Of a stretch of DNA of 64,000 bases, positions 24,953 through 32,849 are shown in pieces. The position numbers and the translations under genes are program-made. The notes under the pieces are model-generated. The model searched no databases and was not told where the DNA came from. It saw only the letters and a program-made list of their open reading frames with translations. Position 1 is the stretch's first letter; every line of letters begins with the position of its first letter. Source of the DNA: Blastococcus tunisiensis (GTDB lineage: Bacteria > Actinomycetota > Actinomycetes > Mycobacteriales > Geodermatophilaceae); contig NZ_FOND01000023.1 in NCBI RefSeq assembly GCF_900112815.1, positions 1 through 64,000 of the forward strand, read 5' to 3'.

Positions 24953-25789
24953 TCACCGGCGGCCGCCGGCCGCGGCGAGCGGCCGGTCCTGCGCGGGGGT
25001 CCCGGGCTGCGACTCCCCGCTCGGGTGGTAGACCCCGTCGGGGCTGACCAGCAGTGCGGGATGGGCGAGGTAGCCGTCCTGCGGGCAGGTCTCGACCAGC
25101 CCGGACAGCAGCAACCCGTTCAGCCGCTCCAGGCAGAAGGCGACCATCCGGCTCTGGTACCCCTCGCGGGGGATCGCGACGGTGGACTCGAAGGCGTCGA
25201 CGACCCGCTCCAGGTCCGTCATCGTCCGCACCCACCACTCCTCGGGGTACACGCCGATCGACGCCGCCGGCACCATGACCTGGCCGGCCAGCCACTCGGT
25301 CACGCGGGCGTCGCTCACCACGCCGAGGTCGATCGCGATCGCCATGAAGTGCAGGAGGTCGCGCGGGTGGTGGTGGCGGGCGTACTGCCCCAGCACCGTC
25401 GGCGCGACGGGGACCGGGGTGGGGAACACGACGGTGCTGCCGCCCGGCACGAACAGGTCGCGCGGCAGCCGGGTGAAGTCGGCCGGGGTGACGGCCCCGT
25501 AGAGGTAGGACCGGGTACCCGTCGGCCGGGTCACCGCGAAGCGGCGGTAGTGCGACACCCCGACCATGCCGCTGCCGGAGGACTCCCCGCGCTCGCGGGC
25601 CTCCTCGAGGAGGCGCCGCACGGCGAAGAGCGTGGCGTACTCACCGATGACGCCGTCGCGGCCGGCGAGCTGCGGGTACGCGGGGGAGAGGTCGGTGACG
25701 CCGGCCCCTGCGGGCCTGGTCGACACGGCCTCCATGTAGTCGGGCAGCGGCCACTCCAGTGGCCGGTACGCCACGCTGAAGTACCTCAC
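24953..25789 (-). CDS. DUF4422-like protein, possible glycosyltransferase (first tandem copy)
   Basis: A 278-residue protein sharing the whole architecture of its downstream neighbour: N-terminal RPLEWPLPDYMEAVST, EYATLFAVRRLLEE, VGVSHYRRFAVTRPTGT, DLLHFMAIAIDLGV, SIGVYPEEWW, and GYQSRMVAFCLERLNGLLL. The C-terminal 35 residues are Gly/Pro/Ala-rich. GTG 25789 has GGAGGTG 10 bases upstream. Tandem duplication inside the flagellin cluster suggests two transferases with different sugars or sites (inference). Confidence 0.7.
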   Translation of the reverse strand: MRYFSVAYRPLEWPLPDYMEAVSTRPAGAGVTDLSPAYPQLAGRDGVIGEYATLFAVRRLLEEARERGESSGSGMVGVSHYRRFAVTRPTGTRSYLYGAVTPADFTRLPRDLFVPGGSTVVFPTPVPVAPTVLGQYARHHHPRDLLHFMAIAIDLGVVSDARVTEWLAGQVMVPAASIGVYPEEWWVRTMTDLERVVDAFESTVAIPREGYQSRMVAFCLERLNGLLLSGLVETCPQDGYLAHPALLVSPDGVYHPSGESQPGTPAQDRPLAAAGGRR

Positions 25790-25941
25790 GACGCGTGCAC
25801 CTCCTCGTCCGATCGCCGGTCCGGGCGTCCTGCGCGCCCGTCCGGCGCGGCCCCGGGGAGTCTGCCCGCGGGGTCAGGGGGCCGGAGGGAGCCACGCGGG
25901 GCCCCCACCCCCGGCGCCCCACGGGCCACGCCGGTACGCGT

Positions 25942-26370
25942 CTACAGGGCCTCGTCGAAGAAGGAGGGCACGGTCCGGCTGGGGGTGTAGGACATGCGGG
26001 CGGCCACCTCCCGCTGCTTCTGGGACTGGGTGATCCGCTCGACCAGGGCCTCGGCCACGGCCAGCTGGTGCTGCAGCAGCAGAGCTGCTCGCTCGCGCAG
26101 GTCGTCGGGCAGCGGGCCCAGGTCCGACGGGGGTACCCAGTCGGTGGCGCGCCGGCCCCAGGTGGCGATCTCCTCGGCGCGGCCGCGCGCCATGGTCTCC
26201 TCGGCGGCCAGGACCTCGCCCTCGAGCTCGGTGAGCACCGAGTGCCAGTCCACCGGCCGCTTCTTCTTCTCCCCGCCCGCCGACGGCCTGCCGCCGGGGG
26301 AGGGTGGCGTGTACGGGCTGTACCCGAAGCCGGCGGTGGCCGAGCCGGTCACCGGGCCCACCGCGCTCAT
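25942..26370 (-). CDS. unknown 142-residue protein in FliT position
   Basis: I do not recognise the family. The first 38 residues are Gly/Pro/Tyr-rich with a KKKR patch, then comes a helical region (WHSVLTELEGEVLAAEETMARG; ERAALLLQHQLAVAEALVERITQSQKQREV). The last 15 residues (SRTVPSFFDEAL) look like a short binding motif. Size, helical content and the position just after fliS, with a four-base overlap, fit an export chaperone of the FliT kind, but no sequence match was seen. Confidence 0.7.
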   Translation of the reverse strand: MSAVGPVTGSATAGFGYSPYTPPSPGGRPSAGGEKKKRPVDWHSVLTELEGEVLAAEETMARGRAEEIATWGRRATDWVPPSDLGPLPDDLRERAALLLQHQLAVAEALVERITQSQKQREVAARMSYTPSRTVPSFFDEAL

Positions 26371-26753
26371 GACGAGCTCGTGGCCAGGCTGTTCGCGGCC
26401 TGGCGCCAGGCGTCCCGCAGCGGCTCGACCACCTGGCGGCAGGAGGAGATGCGGTTGGTGTCCAGCTTGACGTTGGCCTGGACGAGTTCACCGATCAGCC
26501 AGTTGTACAGGGCCGCCAGCCGCGGGCCGCCCTCCCAGGCGTCCACCTGCAGGCTGGACAGCAGCTCCAGGACGATCGCCTGGGCGTGCTGCAGCTGCTC
26601 GCTCGCGGCCTCGCGCTCGCCGGCCGCGACGGCCTTCTGGGCGCGCTCGAGGTCGAGCGCGAGGCGGTCGTACAGCATCACGAGCACCTGCTGCGGCGAG
26701 CTGGTGGCGACCGCGTCGCCGAGGTAGCGGGCGCGGAGGGAAGCGGCACTCAT
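26367..26753 (-). CDS. fliS: FliS, flagellin export chaperone
   Basis: A 128-residue helical protein with the FliS pattern: LRARYLGDAVATSSPQQVL, MLYDRLALDLERAQ, then LVQANVKLDTNRI. Length matches FliS (about 125-135). FliS binds the flagellin C-terminus in the cytoplasm and, in Bacillus, also FliW. It starts 46 bases after fliD and overlaps the next gene by four bases. Confidence 0.95.
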   Translation of the reverse strand: MSAASLRARYLGDAVATSSPQQVLVMLYDRLALDLERAQKAVAAGEREAASEQLQHAQAIVLELLSSLQVDAWEGGPRLAALYNWLIGELVQANVKLDTNRISSCRQVVEPLRDAWRQAANSLATSSS

Positions 26754-26799
26754 GCGGAGGTCTCCTGGAGCGTGGGGGAGGTGCTGCGGATCTGGGAGG

Positions 26800-28206
26800 T
26801 CAGCTGTAGGACGGCAGACTGTTGATCTGCCCCGCCAGCCAGGTGGACTGGTTCTTCAGCGCGCTCAGGGCCGTCTCCATCGCGCTGAACTGGCGGGTGA
26901 GCATCTCCTTGCGCTTGGCCAGTCGCAGGTCCCACGCCTCGATGCGGGTCTGGATGTCCTTGCCCATGGAGTCCTGGCTCTCCGCGAGCTTCAGCAGGCT
27001 GCCGGTGGTGCTGTCGGAGGCGGCCTTGGCCACGTCGAGCAGCCGTCCGGCGATACCGGTGACCGCGGCCACGTCGTCGGCGGTGCCGCTGAGCCCGTCG
27101 ACCCCGGCGCTGGCCGGGGTCGACGTCCCCCCGGCCATCCGCTGGGCCAGCGCCGGGTCGTCGGCGAGCGCGGCGACGAACGCGGCCTTGTCGAAGGTGA
27201 TCTTGCCGTCGCGGGTCAGCGAGAACCCCACCTGCGCGGGGGACCCGTCCGTGCCGACGGCGTAGGAGACGGCGTCGAGGAGCTGACCGGACAGCTGGGA
27301 GACGGAGTAGTCGCCCTTCAGGGCGGCGGTGCTGCCCTTGGCGTTGCTCGTGTAGGTCTTGATGGTGCCGAGCGCGGAGTTCACCGCGTCGACCAGCGTC
27401 TGCACCTTGGCGGCGACGGCGTTCGGGTCGGCCGAGACGCTCAGCGTCACGGGGTTGGCCGTCTCCACCTGGCTGACCGTGATGGTGGCGCCGGGCATGA
27501 GGCCGGTGAACGTGTTGGTCGAGGACGTCGCGGTGTACGCGCCGGTGCCCTCCCCGACCTTGATCTCGGCGTCGCGGCCCAGCATCGGCGTCGTGTAGGT
27601 GCCGGTGCCCGACAGGCCGAACTGGCCGGCGGCGCCGGTGGTCCTGCTGGTCACCTGCAGGGCGAACTCGGTGTCGTTCAGCTGCACGACGGTGGCGCTG
27701 AGCCCGTGCTCGGTGTCGGCGTTGATGGCGGCGGCGGCCTCGGTCAGCGACAGGGTGCCGTCGGCGTCGGTGTCGGTGATCGTGATGGCGGGGGTCTTGG
27801 CGACCCCCAGCTTGTCCAGGACCGTGATGCTCGACGCCCCGTAGGCCGACGTCGCCGACGTCCAGGTGCCGGCGTTGCGGTTGAGGACGGAGTGGGCCCG
27901 GGCCGTCTTCTCGACGGTGAAGGTGAGGGAACCGGTTGGCGCGGTGGACGTCGCGCTGATGGCCACGCTGCCCGCCGTGCTGGTGGCCTTGGTGGCCGAC
28001 CAGTTCTCCGGCGCGGTGAGGCTCTCGGCGGCGGCGCGGACGGCGGCCAGCGTCGTGTTGACCGTGCGGTAGGCCGACGCGGTGGTCTGCGTGGTGCTGA
28101 GCTTGCTCTTGAGCGCGGTCTGCGGGCCCGCCTCGGCCGAGAGCAGCTGCTGGATGAGCGTGGTGGTGTCCATCCCCGAGATCAGCCCGTCGACGCTCAT
28201 GCTCAT
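26800..28206 (-). CDS. fliD: FliD, filament cap protein
   Basis: A 468-residue protein. The N-terminal D0 region (VDGLISGMDTTTLIQQLL) and the C-terminal helix (FSAMETALSALKNQSTWLAGQINSL) are the FliD hallmarks, and the middle is Thr/Ala/Ser-rich as usual. FliD caps the filament and folds flagellin. ATG 28206 has AGGAGG seven bases upstream. A hairpin separates it from fliC, and no promoter of its own is obvious, so it may depend on read-through. Confidence 0.95.
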   Translation of the reverse strand: MSMSVDGLISGMDTTTLIQQLLSAEAGPQTALKSKLSTTQTTASAYRTVNTTLAAVRAAAESLTAPENWSATKATSTAGSVAISATSTAPTGSLTFTVEKTARAHSVLNRNAGTWTSATSAYGASSITVLDKLGVAKTPAITITDTDADGTLSLTEAAAAINADTEHGLSATVVQLNDTEFALQVTSRTTGAAGQFGLSGTGTYTTPMLGRDAEIKVGEGTGAYTATSSTNTFTGLMPGATITVSQVETANPVTLSVSADPNAVAAKVQTLVDAVNSALGTIKTYTSNAKGSTAALKGDYSVSQLSGQLLDAVSYAVGTDGSPAQVGFSLTRDGKITFDKAAFVAALADDPALAQRMAGGTSTPASAGVDGLSGTADDVAAVTGIAGRLLDVAKAASDSTTGSLLKLAESQDSMGKDIQTRIEAWDLRLAKRKEMLTRQFSAMETALSALKNQSTWLAGQINSLPSYS

Positions 28207-28250
28207 GTGTGTGCCTCCTGGGACGGGGACGGGGACGGTGGGGGGTGTGA

Positions 28251-28285
28251 GTGAGGGGGGAGGCCGGTTCGGCCTCCCCCCTCAC
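28251..28285 (-). terminator. perfect 15-bp hairpin between fliC and fliD
   Basis: GTGAGGGGGGAGGCC pairs exactly with GGCCTCCCCCCTCAC around a five-base loop, 52 bases past the fliC stop and 45 before fliD. It likely ends most fliC transcripts and lowers expression of the genes behind it. Confidence 0.8.
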
Positions 28286-28336
28286 CCGGGTGGTGCTAGA
28301 GGAGCTGCGCGTCCTCAGCTACCGCGCTGACCGGGA

Positions 28337-29608
28337 TCAGCGGAGCAGCGACAGGACACCCTGCGAGGCCTGGTTGGCCTGCGCGAGCATCGCGGTGCCG
28401 GCCTGGGACAGGATCTGGTTCCGGGTGAACTGGACCATCTCCTGCGCCATGTCGGCGTCGCGGATGCGGCTCTCCGACGCGGTCAGGTTCTCCACCGCGA
28501 CGTTGAGGTTGTTGATCGTGTGGTCGAACCGGTTCTGGATGGCACCCAGGTCGGCCCGCTGGGTCGACACCGACTTGATGGCGGCGTCCAGCTTGGTGAT
28601 CGCGCCCTCGGCACCGCTGGCGGCGGTGAAGGTGGCGGTGGCCTTGGCCTTGTCCTGAGCCGAGTCGCTCAGCGCGACACCACCGGTGCCGGTGTAGCCG
28701 GCCACGGCGTCGGTCACGCTGAAGGTCAGACCGTTCGCCGTCGCGCCACCACTGGCGAACGGGTCGGTGGTCAGGCCCAGGGCGCTCTTGGCGGCGGTGT
28801 TCAGCGTCGCCAGCATCTCGGTACCGGTCGTGGTGCCGTTGCCGTCGGTGTCCTTGTACTCGACGGCGCCGAGGTCGAAGGACTTGCCACCGAAGCTGAT
28901 CGTGCCCGAGAGCGACTCGAACGACGCCGCGGTGCCGGAGGCAGCCGTGAAGTCGTAGGAGCCCGAGGCCTCCTGCAGCGTCAGGACCGCAGCGGCCCCG
29001 GACGCGGCAGCGGTGGTGGCCCGGACGGTGCCGTTGGCGGCGGCGCCGGTGGAGAAGTCGTACGCCCCCTTCGCCGTCACGTCCACGCCGTCGACCTTGA
29101 GGCCGGCAGCGCCCATGGCGGTGGCGATGTTGACGGAGATGGTCTCCCCGGCGTTCGCACCGACCTGGAAGGCCTTGGTGTAGTTGCCGTCCAGCAGCTT
29201 GGTGCCGTTGAACGTCGTGGTGTCGGCGATGCGGTTCAGCTCCTGCTTGAGCTGGCCGATCTCCGACTGGATGTTCTTCTTGGCGTCGTCGTTCAGGCCA
29301 CCGGTGTTGTTGGCCTGCACCGCCAGGTCGCGCATGCGCTGGAGAATGCTGTGCGTCTCGGTGAGCGCACCTTCAGCGGTCTGCACGACCGAGACGCCGT
29401 CCTGGGTGTTGCGGACGGCGACCTTGAGGCCACCGATCTGAGAGCGCAGGCCCTCGGAGATGGCCAGACCGGCGGCGTCGTCGGCCGCGCGGTTGATGCG
29501 GAAGCCGGAGGAGAGCTTCTCCAGCGACTTGCTCATCTGGCCGTCGGTGACGGACAGGTTGCGGTAAGCGTTGAGCGCCGCGATGTTGGTGTTGACGCGC
29601 AGACCCAT
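28337..29608 (-). CDS. fliC: flagellin
   Basis: A 423-residue flagellin. Conserved N-terminal D0/D1 (MGLRVNTNIAALNAYRNL, KLSSGFRINRAADDAAGLAIS) and C-terminal D1/D0 (AIQNRFDHTINNLNV, SRIRDADMAQEMVQFTRNQIL) flank a variable Ala/Gly/Thr-rich outer domain (about residues 180-330), which offers many Ser/Thr sites for glycosylation. It is the only flagellin in the window. ATG 29608 has AAGGAGG; the leader carries a flagellar promoter and two ANGGA sites that CsrA could bind. Confidence 0.97.
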   Translation of the reverse strand: MGLRVNTNIAALNAYRNLSVTDGQMSKSLEKLSSGFRINRAADDAAGLAISEGLRSQIGGLKVAVRNTQDGVSVVQTAEGALTETHSILQRMRDLAVQANNTGGLNDDAKKNIQSEIGQLKQELNRIADTTTFNGTKLLDGNYTKAFQVGANAGETISVNIATAMGAAGLKVDGVDVTAKGAYDFSTGAAANGTVRATTAAASGAAAVLTLQEASGSYDFTAASGTAASFESLSGTISFGGKSFDLGAVEYKDTDGNGTTTGTEMLATLNTAAKSALGLTTDPFASGGATANGLTFSVTDAVAGYTGTGGVALSDSAQDKAKATATFTAASGAEGAITKLDAAIKSVSTQRADLGAIQNRFDHTINNLNVAVENLTASESRIRDADMAQEMVQFTRNQILSQAGTAMLAQANQASQGVLSLLR

Positions 29609-29616
29609 GGTTTTCC

Positions 29617-29656
29617 TCCTTGGAAGGGGTCTTACTGGAATTCCCGCTGCATCCGT
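29617..29656 (-). promoter_or_regulatory. two candidate CsrA sites in the fliC leader
   Basis: AAGGA at 29617-29621 overlaps the fliC ribosome binding site, and ACGGA lies at 29652-29656. CsrA dimers bind pairs of ANGGA. The csrA and fliW genes lie 5 kb away in the same cluster. Confidence 0.4.
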
Positions 29657-29686
29657 GCTGCGGGCCGTGCTGGTGTCGCACTGCTG

Positions 29687-29714
29687 ATTACGGCGTGGGG
29701 CGGCTGGGACTTGA
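29687..29714 (-). promoter_or_regulatory. flagellar sigma promoter of fliC
   Basis: On the minus strand TCAAG, 15 bases, GCCGTAAT. The -35 and spacing equal those of the flbD promoter; the -10 deviates from GCCGATGA in its second half. The predicted leader is about 70 bases. Confidence 0.6.
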
Positions 29715-29760
29715 GGCGAACCGGGTTTCTTTTTCGCCGTTCACCCGGCCGGGTGCCGCC

Positions 29761-30744
29761 TCAGGCGGGCTGGGCGGCGCCGTGGCCGTTCACCGGCCAG
29801 CGGGGGTGCGGCAGGGAGGCCGGCATCCGCGATCGGCCGGCGACCCGGTCGACGTAGGAACGCTGCTGGTTCCGGGCCCGGACGCCCCCGTCGGCGGGCA
29901 CGGGCCGGCCCTCCCACACCTCGCACATCGCGGCGTGCAGCAGGGTGAGGGCGCGGGCTCGCATCTGCGAGACCCGGCTCAGCGTGACGCCGAGGTCCTG
30001 GGCGATGTCGGTGAGCGATTCGTCACCGAAGAAATTGCGCTCGACCACCTCGTCCAGCCGGTCGGGCAGCGCGCGGATGGCCTCGTGCAGGTAGCGGGCG
30101 CGCTCGGTCCGGAGCACGGCGCGCTCGGGTGACTCGCCGGTGTCCGGGAGGTCGAGGGTCGTGCCGTCCGTCCCGGACTCGGCATCGATGCTCACCATGA
30201 CGGCGCGGTGGACGTCGACCTGCAGGTTGTCGAGCTCGCTGCGGGGGATGCCGAGGTCGGCGGCGAGCTCCTCGCGCGTCGGGGGGCGGCCGAGGGAGAC
30301 GGTCAGCGCGTCGGCGGCCGCGTCGCTGCGCCGCGCGGCGGCACGCACCGACCGGCTGGCCCAGTCGCCCGAGCGGAGCTCGTCGAGGACCGCACCCTGC
30401 AGCCGGGCGAGGGCGTAGGTCGCGAACGAGGCGCCGGCCGAGGGGTCGAACCGCTTGGCCACCTCGACCAGGGCCACGGAGGCGCAGGAGAGCAGGTCGT
30501 CGCGGCTGACGTGCGCGGGGAGGGAGATCCGGGCGGCCACCGCGTTCACCGCGAAGGAGGCCAGCGGGAGGTGCTCGGTGACCAGGGCGTCGATCTCGGC
30601 CTGCGAGCGGCTCCGGTGCGCGGAGGGCGTGGGGCCGGAGGAGGTCCGGTCCCGCTGCGACCTGTCGTGCACGGTCCTCGGACGCTCAGCTGTGGGCCGC
30701 TCACGCGGTGGCCGTTCGGTCGCCATGGCACGGGCTGCACTCAC
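29761..30744 (-). CDS. FliA/WhiG-type flagellar sigma factor
   Basis: A 327-residue sigma-70 family protein. After about 55 basic, Pro/Arg-rich residues comes region 2 (ALVTEHLPLASFAVNAVAARI; LLSCASVALVEVAKRFDP; FATYALARLQGAVLDELR), then region 3 (PPTREELAADLGIP) and region 4 (LPDRLDEVVERNFFGDESLTDIAQDLGV, RVSQMRARAL). It lacks region 1 of primary sigmas, as FliA and WhiG do. I chose GTG 30744, which has AAGGAGG two bases upstream; ATG 30726 is possible. Longer readings would start before its promoter at 30783-30810. That promoter resembles those of the other flagellar genes, which suggests autoregulation. Confidence 0.9.
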   Translation of the reverse strand: MSAARAMATERPPRERPTAERPRTVHDRSQRDRTSSGPTPSAHRSRSQAEIDALVTEHLPLASFAVNAVAARISLPAHVSRDDLLSCASVALVEVAKRFDPSAGASFATYALARLQGAVLDELRSGDWASRSVRAAARRSDAAADALTVSLGRPPTREELAADLGIPRSELDNLQVDVHRAVMVSIDAESGTDGTTLDLPDTGESPERAVLRTERARYLHEAIRALPDRLDEVVERNFFGDESLTDIAQDLGVTLSRVSQMRARALTLLHAAMCEVWEGRPVPADGGVRARNQQRSYVDRVAGRSRMPASLPHPRWPVNGHGAAQPA

Positions 30745-30782
30745 GTCCTCCTTCTCGGCGGACCGCGGGGCCTCCGGCACCG

Positions 30783-30810
30783 CCCTCGGCAAAAACCTCC
30801 CCCGACTTGA
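30783..30810 (-). promoter_or_regulatory. flagellar sigma promoter of the sigma factor gene
   Basis: On the minus strand TCAAG, 15 bases, GCCGAGGG. The -35 and spacing are as in the other flagellar promoters; the last -10 bases differ. Transcription would start about 30 bases before the GTG. Confidence 0.55.
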
Positions 30811-30831
30811 GCGCCGACTTGTCGCTTCGGC

Positions 30832-30859
30832 TTGAGGGCCCGCCGCGGGGTGCCGATGG
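30832..30859 (+). promoter_or_regulatory. possible flagellar sigma promoter of flgN-flgK-flgL
   Basis: On the plus strand TTGAG, 15 bases, GCCGATGG. The -10 and spacing fit the family, but the -35 reads TTGAG rather than TCARG. It is divergent from the sigma-gene promoter 22 bases away. Confidence 0.4.
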
Positions 30860-30952
30860 CAGCTCGACGAGGACGTCCGCCGGGGCCGGTCACGACCTGG
30901 CCGGCGGGCAGCCGTCACACGACTCGCGAGACGACGGAAGGGCGGTGGACAC

Positions 30953-31441
30953 GTGGACTACCAGCACCTGTCGACGTTGCTGTGGCGGGAGCAGGAGCTC
31001 CTGGACCTGCTGCTGTTCAAGGCGGAGGAGAAGCAGTACCTGATCCTCACCGGCAAGACGCGCTGGCTGGCGCGCATCGCGCACGAGATCGAGGTCGTCC
31101 TCGACCAGCTGCGCACCCTCGAGGTGGAGCGGGCCGCGGCCACGGAGGCGATCGCCGTCTCCCTCGGGCTGGACGCGAACCCCTCGCTGCGCCAGGTCGC
31201 CGACGCGGCTCCCGCACCGTGGAACGACCTGTTCGCCAAGCACCACGAGGCGCTGCTGGTGCTGGTGACCGACCTGCGCAGCCTCAGTGACGCCAACCGC
31301 GAGCTGATCGAGGGCGGGTTGTCCGCGATCGGCGACGCCCTGCTGCAGGTCAAGACGCCGACCGCGGGCACCTACGGGGCCTCCGGGCGCAGCACCGACG
31401 GCGGCCCGCAGCGCGCGGTCACCCTGGACGGTGCGATGTGA
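30953..31441 (+). CDS. flgN: FlgN-like chaperone for FlgK/FlgL
   Basis: A 162-residue helical protein (LSTLLWREQELLDLLLFKAEEKQYLI; FAKHHEALLVLVTDLRSLSDANRELIE) with the FlgN pattern of two long helices and a variable tail. FlgN keeps the hook-filament junction proteins ready for export. It starts at GTG 30953 and overlaps flgK by four bases, which supports the call for a divergent family. Confidence 0.85.
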   Translation: MDYQHLSTLLWREQELLDLLLFKAEEKQYLILTGKTRWLARIAHEIEVVLDQLRTLEVERAAATEAIAVSLGLDANPSLRQVADAAPAPWNDLFAKHHEALLVLVTDLRSLSDANRELIEGGLSAIGDALLQVKTPTAGTYGASGRSTDGGPQRAVTLDGAM

Positions 31442-32844
31442 GTACGTTTTCCAGCCTGAACGCGGCGACGACGGCGCTCTGGGCGCAGCGGCGCGCGCTC
31501 GACGTCACCGGCCAGAACATCGCCAACGTCAACACCGAGGGCTACTCCCGGCAGCGCGTCGACCTGCAGGCCATCGGCGGCAGCGCCGTCCCGGCGTTCT
31601 ACTCCACGAGCCCGGGCATCGGCGCCGGCGTGAGCGCCGACGACGTCCAGCGGATCCGGGACGCCTTCCTCGAGGGGCGCGGTCACACCGAGCACGCGAA
31701 CGGGGCACGGCTGCTCGTCGAGGCGGAGGCGCTCGAGCAGGTCCAGACCGCCTTCCGCGAGCCGGGGGACACCGGCATCCAGAGCCTGCTCACCGAGATG
31801 TGGGACGGCTGGGAGGACGTGGCCAACCAGCCCGACACCGACGCCGCCCGGGCCCAGGTCATCCAGCGGATGGAGACCCTCGTCGGCGGCATCCAGTTCA
31901 GCAACGCCTCCCTCGAGGCCCAGTGGGACCAGACCCGGGACAACCTGAACGTCCTCGTCAAGGACGTGAACGCCGCCGCGGAGACCGTCGCGGAGCTGAA
32001 CAAGGCGATCCGGGTGGCGACGCAGGCGGGCCTGCCGGCCAACGACCTCTCCGACAAGCGCGACGTGCTGATCATGAAGCTCGCCGACCAGGTCGGCGCG
32101 ACGGTGCGGCCGGGCCAGTACGGCACGCTCGACGTCGTCGTCGGCGGCATGGCCCTGGTGTCGGGCAGCAGCGCCAGCCGCCTCGCCGTGGCCGGACCGA
32201 CCGACCCCGACCTGATCACGGCGACGGACAAGCCGCGCATCGTGACGGAGTCCGGTGGCTACCCGGTGGCCGCGAGCGGCACCGGCGGCGGCCAGCTGAG
32301 CGCGCTGAACACGATCATCCCCGGGTACCGCAAGCAGCTCGACGACCTGGCGAACAAGCTCGCGGGGACGCTGAACACCCAGCAGGCCCTGGGCTGGGAC
32401 CGGTACGGCAACCAGGGCACGCCGCTGCTGAGCGGGACGACCGCAGCCACGCTCAGCGTCGTCGTCACCGACCCCAAGGCGATCGCCGCGTCGTCGGTCG
32501 GCACCGTGCCACCGGCCGCCCCGGAGCCCTCCCTGGACGGTGGCAACGCCGACGTCATGTCGCAGCTGCGGCAGGACCCGCTCGGCACGGACGCGGACTA
32601 CCGGAAGATGATCGTGGAACTGGGTGTGCAGGCGGCGGTGGCCATCCGCAACCAGGACATCCAGGCGGTCATCTCCACCCAGGTCGACGCCGCCCGCGAG
32701 TCGGTGGCCGGCGTGAACCTCGACGAGGAGATGACCAACATGCTGTCCTTCCAGCACGCCTACTCCGCGGCGAGCCGGATGATCACCGCGATCGACCAGA
32801 CGCTCGACACGCTGATCAACCGCACCGGGCTCGTGGGGCGGTGA
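31438..32844 (+). CDS. flgK: FlgK, first hook-filament junction protein
   Basis: A 468-residue axial protein. It has the N-terminal SSLNAATTALWAQRRALDVTGQNIANVNTEGYSRQ, the FlgK helix region (ETVAELNKAIRVATQAG; LSDKRDVLI), and the C-terminal helix (NLDEEMTNMLSFQHAYSAASR). It is somewhat shorter than E. coli FlgK (547) because of a smaller outer domain. GTG 31438 couples it to flgN. Confidence 0.96.
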   Translation: MSTFSSLNAATTALWAQRRALDVTGQNIANVNTEGYSRQRVDLQAIGGSAVPAFYSTSPGIGAGVSADDVQRIRDAFLEGRGHTEHANGARLLVEAEALEQVQTAFREPGDTGIQSLLTEMWDGWEDVANQPDTDAARAQVIQRMETLVGGIQFSNASLEAQWDQTRDNLNVLVKDVNAAAETVAELNKAIRVATQAGLPANDLSDKRDVLIMKLADQVGATVRPGQYGTLDVVVGGMALVSGSSASRLAVAGPTDPDLITATDKPRIVTESGGYPVAASGTGGGQLSALNTIIPGYRKQLDDLANKLAGTLNTQQALGWDRYGNQGTPLLSGTTAATLSVVVTDPKAIAASSVGTVPPAAPEPSLDGGNADVMSQLRQDPLGTDADYRKMIVELGVQAAVAIRNQDIQAVISTQVDAARESVAGVNLDEEMTNMLSFQHAYSAASRMITAIDQTLDTLINRTGLVGR

Positions 32845-32849
32845 GCTGA

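Noticed and set aside
22512-26000. Horizontal transfer of the glycosylation genes
   Set aside because: GC content and codon use look like the neighbours, and no mobile element or attachment repeat flanks them.
1-30000. Long plus-strand open frames opposite the flagellar genes (for example 1166-3475 opposite flhA)
   Set aside because: They are antisense shadows of high-GC genes: Arg/Gly/Asp-rich, no family match, no ribosome site.
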